Positions 25,998-34,450 of a stretch of 64,000 nt of DNA are shown here, piece after piece. Position numbers and translations under genes: made by a program. The stretch comes from Clostridia bacterium (GTDB lineage Bacteria; Bacillota; Limnochordia; DTU080; RSA5). The notes under the pieces were generated by a model. That model was not told where the DNA came from and made no database searches. It saw only the letters and a list, made by a program, of their open reading frames with translations. The stretch lies in assembly GCA_002919235.1 (NCBI GenBank), contig PKEX01000009.1:1-64000 (forward strand), read 5' to 3'. Position 1 is the stretch's first letter. Each line of letters begins with the position of its first letter.

Positions 25998-26114
25998 CCG
26001 TGACACCTCCCAACACCAACCGCTCTTAAAACGGATCGCGAGCGCATCTCCAGCCGGCTCGGCTTGCGCAGTCCCTGCCGGTCGCGACACGGTCCCCTGT
26101 GCGCTCTTCTTCCC

Positions 26115-26930
26115 TCACGCCGCGCCGCGCTCCGCCGGCCACCCCAGCGTGCGCACGATGAAGTCGATCGCGTCCTTGACGTGCTCGTCCCAGTACTCCC
26201 ACGTATGGCCGCCGGGGTATTCGGCGTATTCGTGCTCGTAGCCGATGGATTGGAGATGCGCGTGAAAGGCCCGGTTTGAGATGAGGAAGTGATCCTCCGT
26301 CCCGCAGTCGATCCGCAGGGCGGGGCGCTGCTCGGCCGGCAGCCGGCTGGCCTGGACGTACAAGTCGCAGCGGCCACCGCTGGGCTGTTCCAAGAGGGTC
26401 CGGATGAGGCGACGGGCCCGCTCGCCCCGCCGGCCCTCCACCAGCTCTTTGGGCAGATCTTCCGCCGGCTCGCCGGGGTCCACGTGGCCGAAATCCAGCG
26501 CCCCCGACATGCTCACCGCGGCGCCAAACCGTTCGGGATACGAAAACGCCAGGTGCACGGCGCCGTACCCGCCCATGGAAAAGCCGCACACCGCCCGGTA
26601 CCGCCGGTCGGGGATCGTCTGAAAGCGGCTGTCGATGAAATCCACCAGATCTCTTGCGATGGCCGTCGCGGCGGGCGCGCCGTCCGGAGCGTCCACGTAC
26701 ATGCTCTGCCACGGCGTGGTGGGCATCACGACGATGACCGGCAGCGACTGCACGTGCTGCTCGATGCGGGTGCGCCGGATCCAGTCGGTGTGGTCGTCGC
26801 CGATCCCGTGGAGCAGGTAGATCACGGGAAACGGCGGCTTCCACGCCTCGCTGGCCTCGGGCAGGATCATGGTGACCGGTTCCGTTTTTCCCAGGGCAGC
26901 GTTGCGATAATGAAGGGTCACGAGGGCCAA
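26115..26930 (-). CDS. esterase family protein (FrmB/antigen 85-like alpha/beta hydrolase)
   Basis: A 271-residue alpha/beta hydrolase of the putative esterase family. FPVIYLLHGIGDDHTDWIRR carries the oxyanion region, CGFSMGGYGAVHLAF near residue 116 contains the nucleophile Ser in GxSxG, and CGTEDHFL with GGHTWEYWDEH supplies the Asp/Glu and His. Substrate is unknown; relatives hydrolyse S-formylglutathione or acyl esters. The ORF track starts inside the next gene; I chose TTG with AAAGGAGG seven bases upstream (a GTG three codons later is possible). It follows another hydrolase gene by 35 bases and is probably cotranscribed. Confidence 0.82.
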   Translation of the reverse strand: MALVTLHYRNAALGKTEPVTMILPEASEAWKPPFPVIYLLHGIGDDHTDWIRRTRIEQHVQSLPVIVVMPTTPWQSMYVDAPDGAPAATAIARDLVDFIDSRFQTIPDRRYRAVCGFSMGGYGAVHLAFSYPERFGAAVSMSGALDFGHVDPGEPAEDLPKELVEGRRGERARRLIRTLLEQPSGGRCDLYVQASRLPAEQRPALRIDCGTEDHFLISNRAFHAHLQSIGYEHEYAEYPGGHTWEYWDEHVKDAIDFIVRTLGWPAERGAA

Positions 26931-26965
26931 GGCCCGGCCTCCTTTCGCCGCATGAATGTCTTCCG

Positions 26966-27961
26966 TCACTCCCCGCCGGCTCCGGCGGGGCCCAGCGCCT
27001 CCCGGAAAAATGCGATCACCCGGGCATCGTACGCCGCCGGATCGACGCTCCGCGCCCCCACGTGCCGGGTCCCCGGCACCAGCCAAAGCTCCGTGCGGTC
27101 GGGACGCCCGGCCGCGGCCAGGGCCTGGCTTTCGGCGGCCGGAATGACGTCGTCCTGGTCCGTGTGGATCAGGAGGACCGGCTGCTCGAGGCGGGGCATC
27201 CGCGCCACCGGGCTCACGGCGTCCACGTCCAGGCCGATGAGGGGCGGCAGCACCGTCATGATCACCCAGGTAAACGGCACGTCGGGCAGGCCGGTCCAAA
27301 TGGGCATGTTCTGGCGGAGGTACGAACGCAGATCGCTGAACGGGCTGTCCGCGACGACTGCCTCGATGGCCGGCTCGCCCGCCGCCGCCATGATGGCCGT
27401 CACTGCGCCCATGGAAAAGCCGATCACGCCGATTTTCTCCGCCTGCGCGGGCCGCTCCCGCTTCAGCCAGGCCACCGCGCCGTAGATGTCGTTCACTTCG
27501 CGGTAGCCGAGGGTTGTGACCTTCCCTCCCGACTCGCCCGAGTTGCGAAAGTCAAACATCAACACGTTGAACCCGCTCTCTACGAGAGCGCGCGCCAGCT
27601 CCAGCGCGGGCACCGAGGGCTGCAGACGGTTGCTGGTGTAACCGTGCGCCAAGATCACCGTCTGCGACCCGCCCGGGCCTTGGCTTGCCGGCAGCAACCA
27701 GCCGCTCAGCGGCACGCCGTCGCTGCTTTCAAAAGCGACGGTTTCGTAGACCAGTCCCAACTGTCCCGGGTGCCCGTCCACCGGCCGCGGCGCAGGATGC
27801 GAAAGGCTCCATCCCACGTAGACCGAAACGCCCACGACGCCCAGGACCGCAAGCACCAGCAGCGCCGCGACGGTCCACCCCAGCGCTCTGGCCCACCGGC
27901 CTCCGCTTCGCCGCCCGGGCTGCGCCGCGGTGGCGCTCGCGGCCTTCAAGAGCTCCCCCAC
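26966..27961 (-). CDS. membrane-anchored alpha/beta hydrolase
   Basis: A 331-residue protein with one N-terminal transmembrane helix (about residues 28-50) and an external serine hydrolase domain. VILAHGYTSNRLQP is the oxyanion segment, IGFSMGAVTAIMAA near 183 the nucleophile elbow, HTDQDDVIP the acid and PGTRHVGARSVDP the histidine. It resembles the YqkD/dienelactone-hydrolase-like proteins of Firmicutes. Substrate unknown. It is upstream of the esterase gene on the same strand. Confidence 0.83.
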   Translation of the reverse strand: MGELLKAASATAAQPGRRSGGRWARALGWTVAALLVLAVLGVVGVSVYVGWSLSHPAPRPVDGHPGQLGLVYETVAFESSDGVPLSGWLLPASQGPGGSQTVILAHGYTSNRLQPSVPALELARALVESGFNVLMFDFRNSGESGGKVTTLGYREVNDIYGAVAWLKRERPAQAEKIGVIGFSMGAVTAIMAAAGEPAIEAVVADSPFSDLRSYLRQNMPIWTGLPDVPFTWVIMTVLPPLIGLDVDAVSPVARMPRLEQPVLLIHTDQDDVIPAAESQALAAAGRPDRTELWLVPGTRHVGARSVDPAAYDARVIAFFREALGPAGAGGE

Positions 27962-28076
27962 GCACGATTCCTCCCGTACCCCTCAAATCTTTATGAATTC
28001 ATGAATTTCATCAACGGCTGCGCCGGCCCTCCAGCCCCTCACTCCCTGCGCGCCGGCGGAGTGCAGCACGCGCGGG

Positions 28077-29333
28077 CTACTTCAATACCAGCCTCACCGC
28101 CCGCTCGTAGAAGAGGTAGTTCCACGCCCAGTTGGCCAGGACAAACAGCCGGTTGCGAAAGCCGATGAGCCGCACCAGGTGCACCACCAGCCAGGCGATC
28201 CAAGCGAGAAATCCCCGCACGCTCCGGCCCCACACCTGGGCGACCCCTTTGTTGCGGCCGATGGTCACCATGGTGCCCAGGTGCTTGTAGCGGAAAGGCT
28301 CCTGCGGCTCCCCGGCGACGGCCCGCAGGATGTTCCGGGCGGCGTGGGCGCCCTGCTGGATCGCAGCCGGCGCCACCTGCGGGATGGGCTGGCCCGCGCC
28401 GTCTTCGAGGTAGGCCATGTCGCCCACCACGTACACCTCGGGGAACTCCTCCAGGTGCAGCTCCGGCGTGACCACCACCCGGCCGCCCCGCCCCTTGGGT
28501 GCGGGAAGCCGCTCGGCCAGCTCGTTGGCCTTCACTCCCGCCGTCCAGATCAAGGTCTCGGCAGCGATGGGCTCGCCTTCCTTGAGCAGCACCTCCCGGT
28601 CGGTGGCCCCGGTCACCATGGTCTCGAGCCGCACGTCGACGCCCTTGGCCTTGAGCACCCGCCGGGTGTATTCGGACAGCGCCGGGTCAAAGCCGGGAAG
28701 GAGCGTGGGCATGGCTTCGATCAAGATGACGCGAGCTTCGTCAAAGGAGATCTCGGGGTAGTCTTTCACCAGCACGGTCCAGATCAACTCGGCCAGAGTG
28801 GCGGCAAACTCGACGCCCGTGGGCCCGCCTCCCACGATGACGAAGGTGAGGAGCGATCGTCTCCGCCCCGGGTCCTCTTCTCTCGCCGCCCGCTCAAACA
28901 GCTCGAGCACCCGGGAGCGAAGGGCCACCGCTTCCGACAGATCCTTCATCGACCACGCCCGCTGGGCTACGGACTCCAGGCCGAAGTAGTTGGTGACGCT
29001 CCCCCCGGCCAGGACGAGGTAATCGTAAGCGATCCGGTCCTCCCGGGTGATGACGCACTTCGCCTCCAGGTCGACGTCGACCACCTCGGCCATGAGAAAG
29101 CGGACGTTGGGCTTGCGGCGCACGATGGACCGCACCGGGTAGGCGATCTGCTCGGCCTCCAGCTCCCCGGCGGCCACCTGGTACAGCAGGGGAACGAAGG
29201 TGTGGTAGTTGTTTCGGTCGAGGAGCAGCACGTCGACGGGCTTGCCTGCGAGCTCCTTCGCCGCCCACAGGCCGCCGAACCCGGCTCCCACGATGACCAC
29301 CCGGGGCCGCCCCTCCCCTGGCGCCTTTCCCAT
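28077..29333 (-). CDS. ndh: type II NADH dehydrogenase (NAD(P)/FAD-dependent oxidoreductase)
   Basis: A 418-residue NDH-2. It transfers electrons from NADH to quinone without pumping protons. The FAD-binding VVIVGAGFGGLWAAKEL is at the N-terminus, the second nucleotide-binding motif FVIVGGGPTGVEFAATLAEL near 165, and the FAD C-terminal motif VYVVGDMAYLED near 295. The last 60 residues include amphipathic helices that would attach it to the membrane. The ORF track start is too long; ATG with AGGGAGGG seven bases before it is preferred. Single gene, followed by hydrolase genes on the same strand after 115 bases. Confidence 0.9.
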   Translation of the reverse strand: MGKAPGEGRPRVVIVGAGFGGLWAAKELAGKPVDVLLLDRNNYHTFVPLLYQVAAGELEAEQIAYPVRSIVRRKPNVRFLMAEVVDVDLEAKCVITREDRIAYDYLVLAGGSVTNYFGLESVAQRAWSMKDLSEAVALRSRVLELFERAAREEDPGRRRSLLTFVIVGGGPTGVEFAATLAELIWTVLVKDYPEISFDEARVILIEAMPTLLPGFDPALSEYTRRVLKAKGVDVRLETMVTGATDREVLLKEGEPIAAETLIWTAGVKANELAERLPAPKGRGGRVVVTPELHLEEFPEVYVVGDMAYLEDGAGQPIPQVAPAAIQQGAHAARNILRAVAGEPQEPFRYKHLGTMVTIGRNKGVAQVWGRSVRGFLAWIAWLVVHLVRLIGFRNRLFVLANWAWNYLFYERAVRLVLK

Positions 29334-29461
29334 CGGCGATCCCTCCCTGGCATCAGAAAGGCCAAGGGTAACCTTCCTCATGCGCTGTAGGGCTATCCTT
29401 CCCGGCCGGCGGCCGGCTTTCCATCTCCTCGCCCCGGCCGCCCCCGCTAGGCCCGGAACCG

Positions 29462-30193
29462 TCAAGTCCACTTTGGCTCCGGCGGCGCCGTCACCACCAG
29501 GGCCAGGCCTGCTTCGAGCCGGAGCTCGGCCGGGCGGCCCACAAACTCGTTGCTCACGGTGAGGGTGTCGCCGGCCACCAGATCGTACCCATCCAGCTCC
29601 CAGCGGAGCCCCTTGAGCGAGAGCCCCCGGCAGCGGCCCAGGGGCATCACGGAGAGCAGGTAGCCCGCCGGCGCCTCAAGCCTCAGCGAGACCGGCCGCC
29701 CATCCGCCGCGGCGAGCTCCGGGAAATCCCGCCCCGCCAGCAGGTACACGGCCTGCCTCCCGTCGGTGACGACGCCGCAGCCGCCGGCCCGGGCGATGGC
29801 AGCCAGCAGCTGCGCGTTGGCCAGCGAGTGGTCAAAGCGGGTGCCGAGCCCACCGGCGATGACCACGCGCCGGGCTCCCTGCTCCAGCGCCCAGTCCACC
29901 GCGATGGCTGAGTCGGTCTGCTCCTTGGCCGTGGGAAAGGTGAGCGTGGGCACGCCTTTGAGGGCCTCGCGGGTGCCGGGATCGATGGAGTCCATGTCTC
30001 CCACCAGCCGAGCCGGGGTGAGCCCCAGCGCCGCGGCGTGCCGGCCGCCGCCGTCCGCCGCGATGACCAGATCCCACGGCCCTTCCACCAGATGCGCCTG
30101 TTCTCCTTGGGGGTCGAACTCGCCGCCGGCGAGGATCAACGCGCTGCGCGGCGGGCTGCCGGCCGCGCCCTGTGGGCCCCCTTGCCGCAACAC
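29462..30193 (-). CDS. thiN: thiamine diphosphokinase
   Basis: A 243-residue thiamine pyrophosphokinase, which converts thiamine and ATP to thiamine diphosphate. Motifs LILAGGEF, DLVIAADGGGRHAAALGLTPARLVGDMDSID, KEQTDSAIAVDWAL and LGTRFDHSLAN are the conserved substrate and metal sites. The C-terminal beta domain has the RGLSLKGLRWEL and SNEF motifs. Slightly longer than the usual 210-220, through about 18 extra N-terminal residues, so the true start may be later. Confidence 0.88.
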   Translation of the reverse strand: MLRQGGPQGAAGSPPRSALILAGGEFDPQGEQAHLVEGPWDLVIAADGGGRHAAALGLTPARLVGDMDSIDPGTREALKGVPTLTFPTAKEQTDSAIAVDWALEQGARRVVIAGGLGTRFDHSLANAQLLAAIARAGGCGVVTDGRQAVYLLAGRDFPELAAADGRPVSLRLEAPAGYLLSVMPLGRCRGLSLKGLRWELDGYDLVAGDTLTVSNEFVGRPAELRLEAGLALVVTAPPEPKWT

Positions 30194-30393
30194 CGCTGCT
30201 CACCTGCCCGTTCTTGGCCGCTTCATCAAGACACAGTTTCAAGAAGGAACCACGCCGCCCTTCTCCAAGAATTGCCATGCCGGGAGGTTCTCGCCCGAAC
30301 GGCCGGTCTTGCAGCCGGTGGCCCGGCAGCTCCCGCGCCTCGGCGGGGGGACCCGGCAGCGGGACGGGACCAAGAGAGGAAGGAGGGCGCCGC

Positions 30394-31629
30394 GTGACTT
30401 CCGCCGGCGATCAGTCTCGCATTGAAGTTCTCGACGTCATCCGCGGCCTTGCCGTCTTCGGGATCTTGCTGATGAACATGCGCTTTTACAGCACGCCGCT
30501 CCAGGCCATCCAGTGGCAGGTGGAGCTTTGGCCCGGCTTTTGGGATCGCCTGACCACCCTGCTTCTGCGTGTCGCGGTGGAGGGGAAGTTCCTCTCCCTC
30601 TTTGCGCTCCTTTTCGGCTACAGCATGGTGATCTTGTGGGAGCGCACCGTCGAGCGGGGCGGCCGTTTCTGGACCCTCTGGCTGCGGCGCATGGCGTCGC
30701 TGCTGATCCTGGGCCTCATCCACGGCCTATTGATCTGGTACGGCGACATCCTGTTCCACTACGCCCTTCTCGGCGTTTTCCTCCTGCTCTTCCACAGGCG
30801 GCAGCCCCGCACGCTCCTGGTCTGGGCGGTCCTGTTTTTTGTCCTCATCCCGTTCCTTTTGGTCTTTCCGCTGGTCGTGCCGCCCGACGTCTCCGAAGAG
30901 CTGGTCCAGGAGTTCGACGCCGGCCCCGCTCCCGAGGAGCTGGAGCAGGCCATCGCCGCGGAGACCGCGGTGTACCAAAGCCGAGACATCGGGGCCATCC
31001 AGCGCCAGCGGGAAAGGGATTGGATCCTCTCGATCTCCAACGGCTTGGCCTACTACCCGACCCTCTTCGGGCTCTTTCTCGTAGGCGCGAGCTTCGCCAA
31101 GCTGCGGGTGCTGCACCACGCCGCGGAGCACCACGAGCTCTTGGCGCGCCTTGCCGCCGTCACCGGGATCTTGGGCTTCGGCTCCATCCTGGCCGGCTTC
31201 GCCCTGATCCACTGGCATTTCACCCCGGGAAGCTGGCAGGCGCTCGTGGTCGAAAGCCTGCAGGTGCTGGTGGGCGCGCCTTTGGTCGCCCTCTGCTACT
31301 TTGCGCTCCTCGCGCGGGTTTTTCAGACGCCCCGGGGGGAAAGGATCCTGCGGCCCTTGGCCGCCGTGGGGCGCCTTTCGCTCACCAACTACATCGGCCA
31401 GTCCGTCATCTGCACGCTCATCTTTTACGGCTACGGCCTCGGGCTGTTCGGCAAAGTGGGGCCCTTCGCCGCGTCGTGGCTGGCGGTGGCCATCTTCGCC
31501 TTCCAGATCCTGTGGAGCCGGTGGTGGCTGGAGCAGTACCGGATCGGGCCGCTGGAGTGGCTGTGGCGGATCCCGACGTACCTCTCCGTGCCGCCGCTCA
31601 AGCGGGCGGAGCAGGCGGCGGAGAAGTAG
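30394..31629 (+). CDS. DUF418 domain multi-pass membrane protein
   Basis: A 411-residue integral membrane protein. The start RIEVLDVIRGLAVFGILLMNMRFY and the C-terminal GRLSLTNYIGQSVICTLIFYGYGLGLFGKVGP...W(S)RWWL segments are diagnostic of the YeiB/DUF418 family. Relatives are related to acyltransferase-3-type membrane proteins; the function is not established. GTG with GGAGGGCGCCGC upstream is chosen over the much longer track start. The 200 bases before it show no gene. Confidence 0.85.
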   Translation: MTSAGDQSRIEVLDVIRGLAVFGILLMNMRFYSTPLQAIQWQVELWPGFWDRLTTLLLRVAVEGKFLSLFALLFGYSMVILWERTVERGGRFWTLWLRRMASLLILGLIHGLLIWYGDILFHYALLGVFLLLFHRRQPRTLLVWAVLFFVLIPFLLVFPLVVPPDVSEELVQEFDAGPAPEELEQAIAAETAVYQSRDIGAIQRQRERDWILSISNGLAYYPTLFGLFLVGASFAKLRVLHHAAEHHELLARLAAVTGILGFGSILAGFALIHWHFTPGSWQALVVESLQVLVGAPLVALCYFALLARVFQTPRGERILRPLAAVGRLSLTNYIGQSVICTLIFYGYGLGLFGKVGPFAASWLAVAIFAFQILWSRWWLEQYRIGPLEWLWRIPTYLSVPPLKRAEQAAEK

Positions 31630-31642
31630 GCGCGCCCCGGCT

Positions 31643-32200
31643 TCACCCGAGCCGCCCCTGCTGCCATCCCTCCAGCTCCAGCAGAAACCGCTTGGCTTCG
31701 AGTCCGCCCGCGGCGGTAAAGCCGTGCAGGCTGCCGTCGGCCGCCACCACCCGGTGGCAGGGGATGACGATGCCCACCGGGTTTTGCGCCAGCGCCCGGC
31801 CGACGGCCCGGGCGGCCCCGGGCTTTCCCACCGCCGCCGCCACCTGCCCGTAGCTCCACGCGCGCCCGTATGGAATGGAGCGGACAGCTTCCAGCACGCG
31901 CCGCTGGAAGGGCGGGAGGCCGCTGAGGTCCACCTCCAGGCGAAACCTCCGGCGCGCTCCCGTGAAGTACTGGTCAAGCTGCCGGAGGATGGGGGCCACC
32001 GCCCCCGGATCGAACGCCGGCGCTGCCGGACCGTTCCGCGCGGACCGGTCCAGCTCCGCCAGGAACTCCTCCTCACGGACGCCGTAGGTGAGGCGCACCA
32101 GGGCGCCCCCGGGGCCGGCGGCGACGTAGAGCCGGCCCAGAGGCGAGTCCATCGCTCCCCAAAGGAGCGGCCGCGGACTCGAACAAGGCGCTTGACGCAC
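31643..32200 (-). CDS. ogt: methylated-DNA--protein-cysteine methyltransferase
   Basis: A suicide DNA-repair enzyme that removes alkyl groups from O6-alkylguanine. The active-site GIVIPCHRVVAADGSLHGFTAAGGLEAKRFLLELEG near the C-terminus holds the acceptor cysteine, and SYGQVAAAVGKPGAARAVGRALAQNP is the helix-turn-helix DNA-binding part. I use the GTG with GGGGGTG five bases upstream (185 residues); the ORF track start 33 bases earlier would overlap the -35 of the zwf promoter. It converges on the DUF418 gene. Confidence 0.9.
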   Translation of the reverse strand: MRQAPCSSPRPLLWGAMDSPLGRLYVAAGPGGALVRLTYGVREEEFLAELDRSARNGPAAPAFDPGAVAPILRQLDQYFTGARRRFRLEVDLSGLPPFQRRVLEAVRSIPYGRAWSYGQVAAAVGKPGAARAVGRALAQNPVGIVIPCHRVVAADGSLHGFTAAGGLEAKRFLLELEGWQQGRLG

Positions 32201-32226
32201 GGTTTCACCCCCGGCCTGGACAGGCA

Positions 32227-32256
32227 TTGACACTGGCCTGGTCGAAAGAGGATAAT
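32227..32256 (+). promoter_or_regulatory. zwf promoter
   Basis: A perfect TTGACA, 18 bases, then GATAAT, giving a leader of about 60 bases before the zwf ATG. It overlaps the 5' end of the divergent ogt region. Confidence 0.65.
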
Positions 32257-32321
32257 CGCGGTTGCGCCGGGTTTTTGGCCCGGGGCCCCGCGACGGAAAC
32301 CGCCACGACGAGGTAGGACTG

Positions 32322-33842
32322 ATGCCGATGAACCAACCGCGCGACGGCGAACGGCGCCACCTTCAGCCCTTCACCATGGTGATCTTCGGGGCCAGCGGCG
32401 ACCTGACCGAGCGCAAGCTGATGCCCGCGCTGTACCACTTGTCCGCCTTGGGCCATCTTCCTGTGGACTTCGCGGTGATCGGCGTCGCCCGGCGCGACTG
32501 GACCGACGACTACTTGAGGGAGAAGATGCGGCAGGCCATCGAGCAGGCGGCGGGCCCGGACGGCATCGACGAGAAGGTCTGGGCCGACTTCGCCCGGCGC
32601 CTCTATTACCTCCGGGGCGATGCCACCGACGAGTCCACATTTGCCCGCCTGGAAGAAGCCATCGCGCGGATTTCCGCCGGGTTCCCGGGGGAGATCGGGA
32701 AAAACCGCCTCTACTACCTGGCGACGCTGCCCAGCCTCTACCCCAAGCTGATCCAAGGCCTGGGGCGCCTCGAGCGCGCCCGCAGCAACAAGGGCTGGGG
32801 CCGCATCATCGTGGAAAAGCCGTTCGGCAGCGACCTGGAGTCAGCCATCGAACTCAACCGGCTGCTGGCCCGCTACTTCGACGAGAGCCAGGTGTTTCGC
32901 ATCGACCACTACCTGGGCAAGGAGACGGTGCAAAACATCCTGGTCTTCCGCTTCGCCAACGGCATCTTCGAGCCCATCTGGAACCGCAACTACATCGACA
33001 ACGTCCAGATCACCGTGAGCGAGACCGTGGGCGTCGGCCACCGGGGCGCCTACTACGAAGAGGCCGGAGCTTTGCGGGACATGGTGCAAAACCACCTGCT
33101 CCAGCTCCTGGCGCTGGTCGCCATGGAGCCGCCTCACTCGTTCAACGCCGACGCGGTGCGCAACGAAAAAGTGAAGGTGCTGGCCTCCATCCCCGTCCCC
33201 GACGTGACCACGGTGGCACACACCACCGTCCGCGGCCAGTACACCGCGGGCGTCGTCGACGGAAAGCCCGTGCCGGGCTACCTGGAGGAGCCCAACGTCT
33301 CGCCCGATTCCAAGACCGAGACCTACGTCGCCCTGCGCCTCGGCATCGACAACTGGCGCTGGGCCGGCGTGCCGTTCTACATCCAGACCGGAAAGCGGCT
33401 GGCCTCCCGCAGCTCCCGCATCACCATCTACTTCAAGCGGGCGCCGCACCTGTTGTTCCAGCCCTTCTCCGTGCCCGACCTGCAGCCCAACAGCCTGATC
33501 CTGGACATCCAGCCCGAACAGGGAGTCACTCTCTCCATCGGCGCCAAGGTGCCGGGGCCCCAGGTGCGCATCCGCAACGTGGACATGGAGTTCGTCTACG
33601 AGCGCTCGTTTACCGAGCGCTCGCCGGAAGCCTATGAGTACCTGCTCCTCGAGGCCATCGCCGGCGACACCACCATGTTTACCCGGGACGACGAGATCGA
33701 AGCCGCCTGGCGGCTGGTGACGGCCATCCGCCGCGCCTGGGACGAAGCCGGCGTGCCGCTTCACCCGTACCCGGCGGGCTCGACGGGCCCCGAAGCCAAG
33801 CACGCCCTGCTCAGCGAAGGCCAGGCCTGGTGCGGGGGCTGA
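32322..33842 (+). CDS. zwf: glucose-6-phosphate 1-dehydrogenase
   Basis: A 506-residue G6PD, entry enzyme of the oxidative pentose phosphate pathway, reducing NADP. The Rossmann motif FGASGDLTERKLMPALYHL is near residue 20 and the catalytic substrate site FRIDHYLGKETVQNILVFRFANGIFEPIWNR near 190. Family length is about 490-510. The track's extra N-terminus is dropped in favour of the ATG with GAGGTAGGACTG before it. No 6PGL or Gnd gene follows, so it stands alone here. Confidence 0.95.
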   Translation: MPMNQPRDGERRHLQPFTMVIFGASGDLTERKLMPALYHLSALGHLPVDFAVIGVARRDWTDDYLREKMRQAIEQAAGPDGIDEKVWADFARRLYYLRGDATDESTFARLEEAIARISAGFPGEIGKNRLYYLATLPSLYPKLIQGLGRLERARSNKGWGRIIVEKPFGSDLESAIELNRLLARYFDESQVFRIDHYLGKETVQNILVFRFANGIFEPIWNRNYIDNVQITVSETVGVGHRGAYYEEAGALRDMVQNHLLQLLALVAMEPPHSFNADAVRNEKVKVLASIPVPDVTTVAHTTVRGQYTAGVVDGKPVPGYLEEPNVSPDSKTETYVALRLGIDNWRWAGVPFYIQTGKRLASRSSRITIYFKRAPHLLFQPFSVPDLQPNSLILDIQPEQGVTLSIGAKVPGPQVRIRNVDMEFVYERSFTERSPEAYEYLLLEAIAGDTTMFTRDDEIEAAWRLVTAIRRAWDEAGVPLHPYPAGSTGPEAKHALLSEGQAWCGG

Positions 33843-33860
33843 CGGGCCGCCCGGCCTGCC

Positions 33861-34184
33861 TCAGCCGGAAAGCCGGACGGCGGTGCCGCTGGCCGAGACC
33901 ATGAGCATGCTCCCGGACGCGCCCACCACCTCGTAGTCGATGTCGACGCCCACCACGGCGTTGGCCCCGAGCGCCCGCGCCTTTTGCACCATCTCGTCGA
34001 GGGCGATGGTGCGCGCCCGGTCCAGTTCCCTCTCGTAGGCGGCGGAGCGCCCGCCGACGATGTCCCGCAGCCCTGCGAACACATCGCGAATGATGTTGGC
34101 GCCCAGGATCGCTTCCCCGGCCACCACGCCGAGGTACTGCTCGATTCTCCTGCCTTCCACGTTCGGGGTGGTGGTGATCAGCAT
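33861..34184 (-). CDS. YbjQ/UPF0145 family protein
   Basis: A 107-residue protein of the YbjQ (UPF0145, putative heavy-metal-binding) family. Starts [30 protein letters not shown] and contains [21 protein letters not shown] and a final SASGTAVRL, all family hallmarks; members form pentameric beta barrels of unknown role. The ATG with GGAGAGGGAGAAGGCG upstream gives normal length and is preferred to the longer track start. Convergent with zwf. Confidence 0.88.
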   Translation of the reverse strand: MLITTTPNVEGRRIEQYLGVVAGEAILGANIIRDVFAGLRDIVGGRSAAYERELDRARTIALDEMVQKARALGANAVVGVDIDYEVVGASGSMLMVSASGTAVRLSG

Positions 34185-34450
34185 CGCCTTCTCCCTCTCC
34201 TTCGCCTCGGAATCCACGCCAGCGAGATTCCGCCGGCGCGGCCTTGCGGGCTCACCACCCCTTCCGCGGTGGCGAGCGCAAATCCTTTCCCCAGGCCGGC
34301 CGCCCCTGCGGGATCCGCTCCCCGAAAAGGGTGCACGGCCCGGCGTCGTTGATGCCGCCGCTCCCGGGTGTTAAGCTGTAAGCGGAAGCAGGGGCTTCCT
34401 CAAGCGCCAAAGGCTGGAACGATACGCACTCAGACGGGAGGGACTGCGCC

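Noticed and set aside
34349-34377. TTGATG-17-TAAGCT as promoter of the aldehyde dehydrogenase gene
   Set aside because: Only partial match to both hexamers; not distinguishable from chance.
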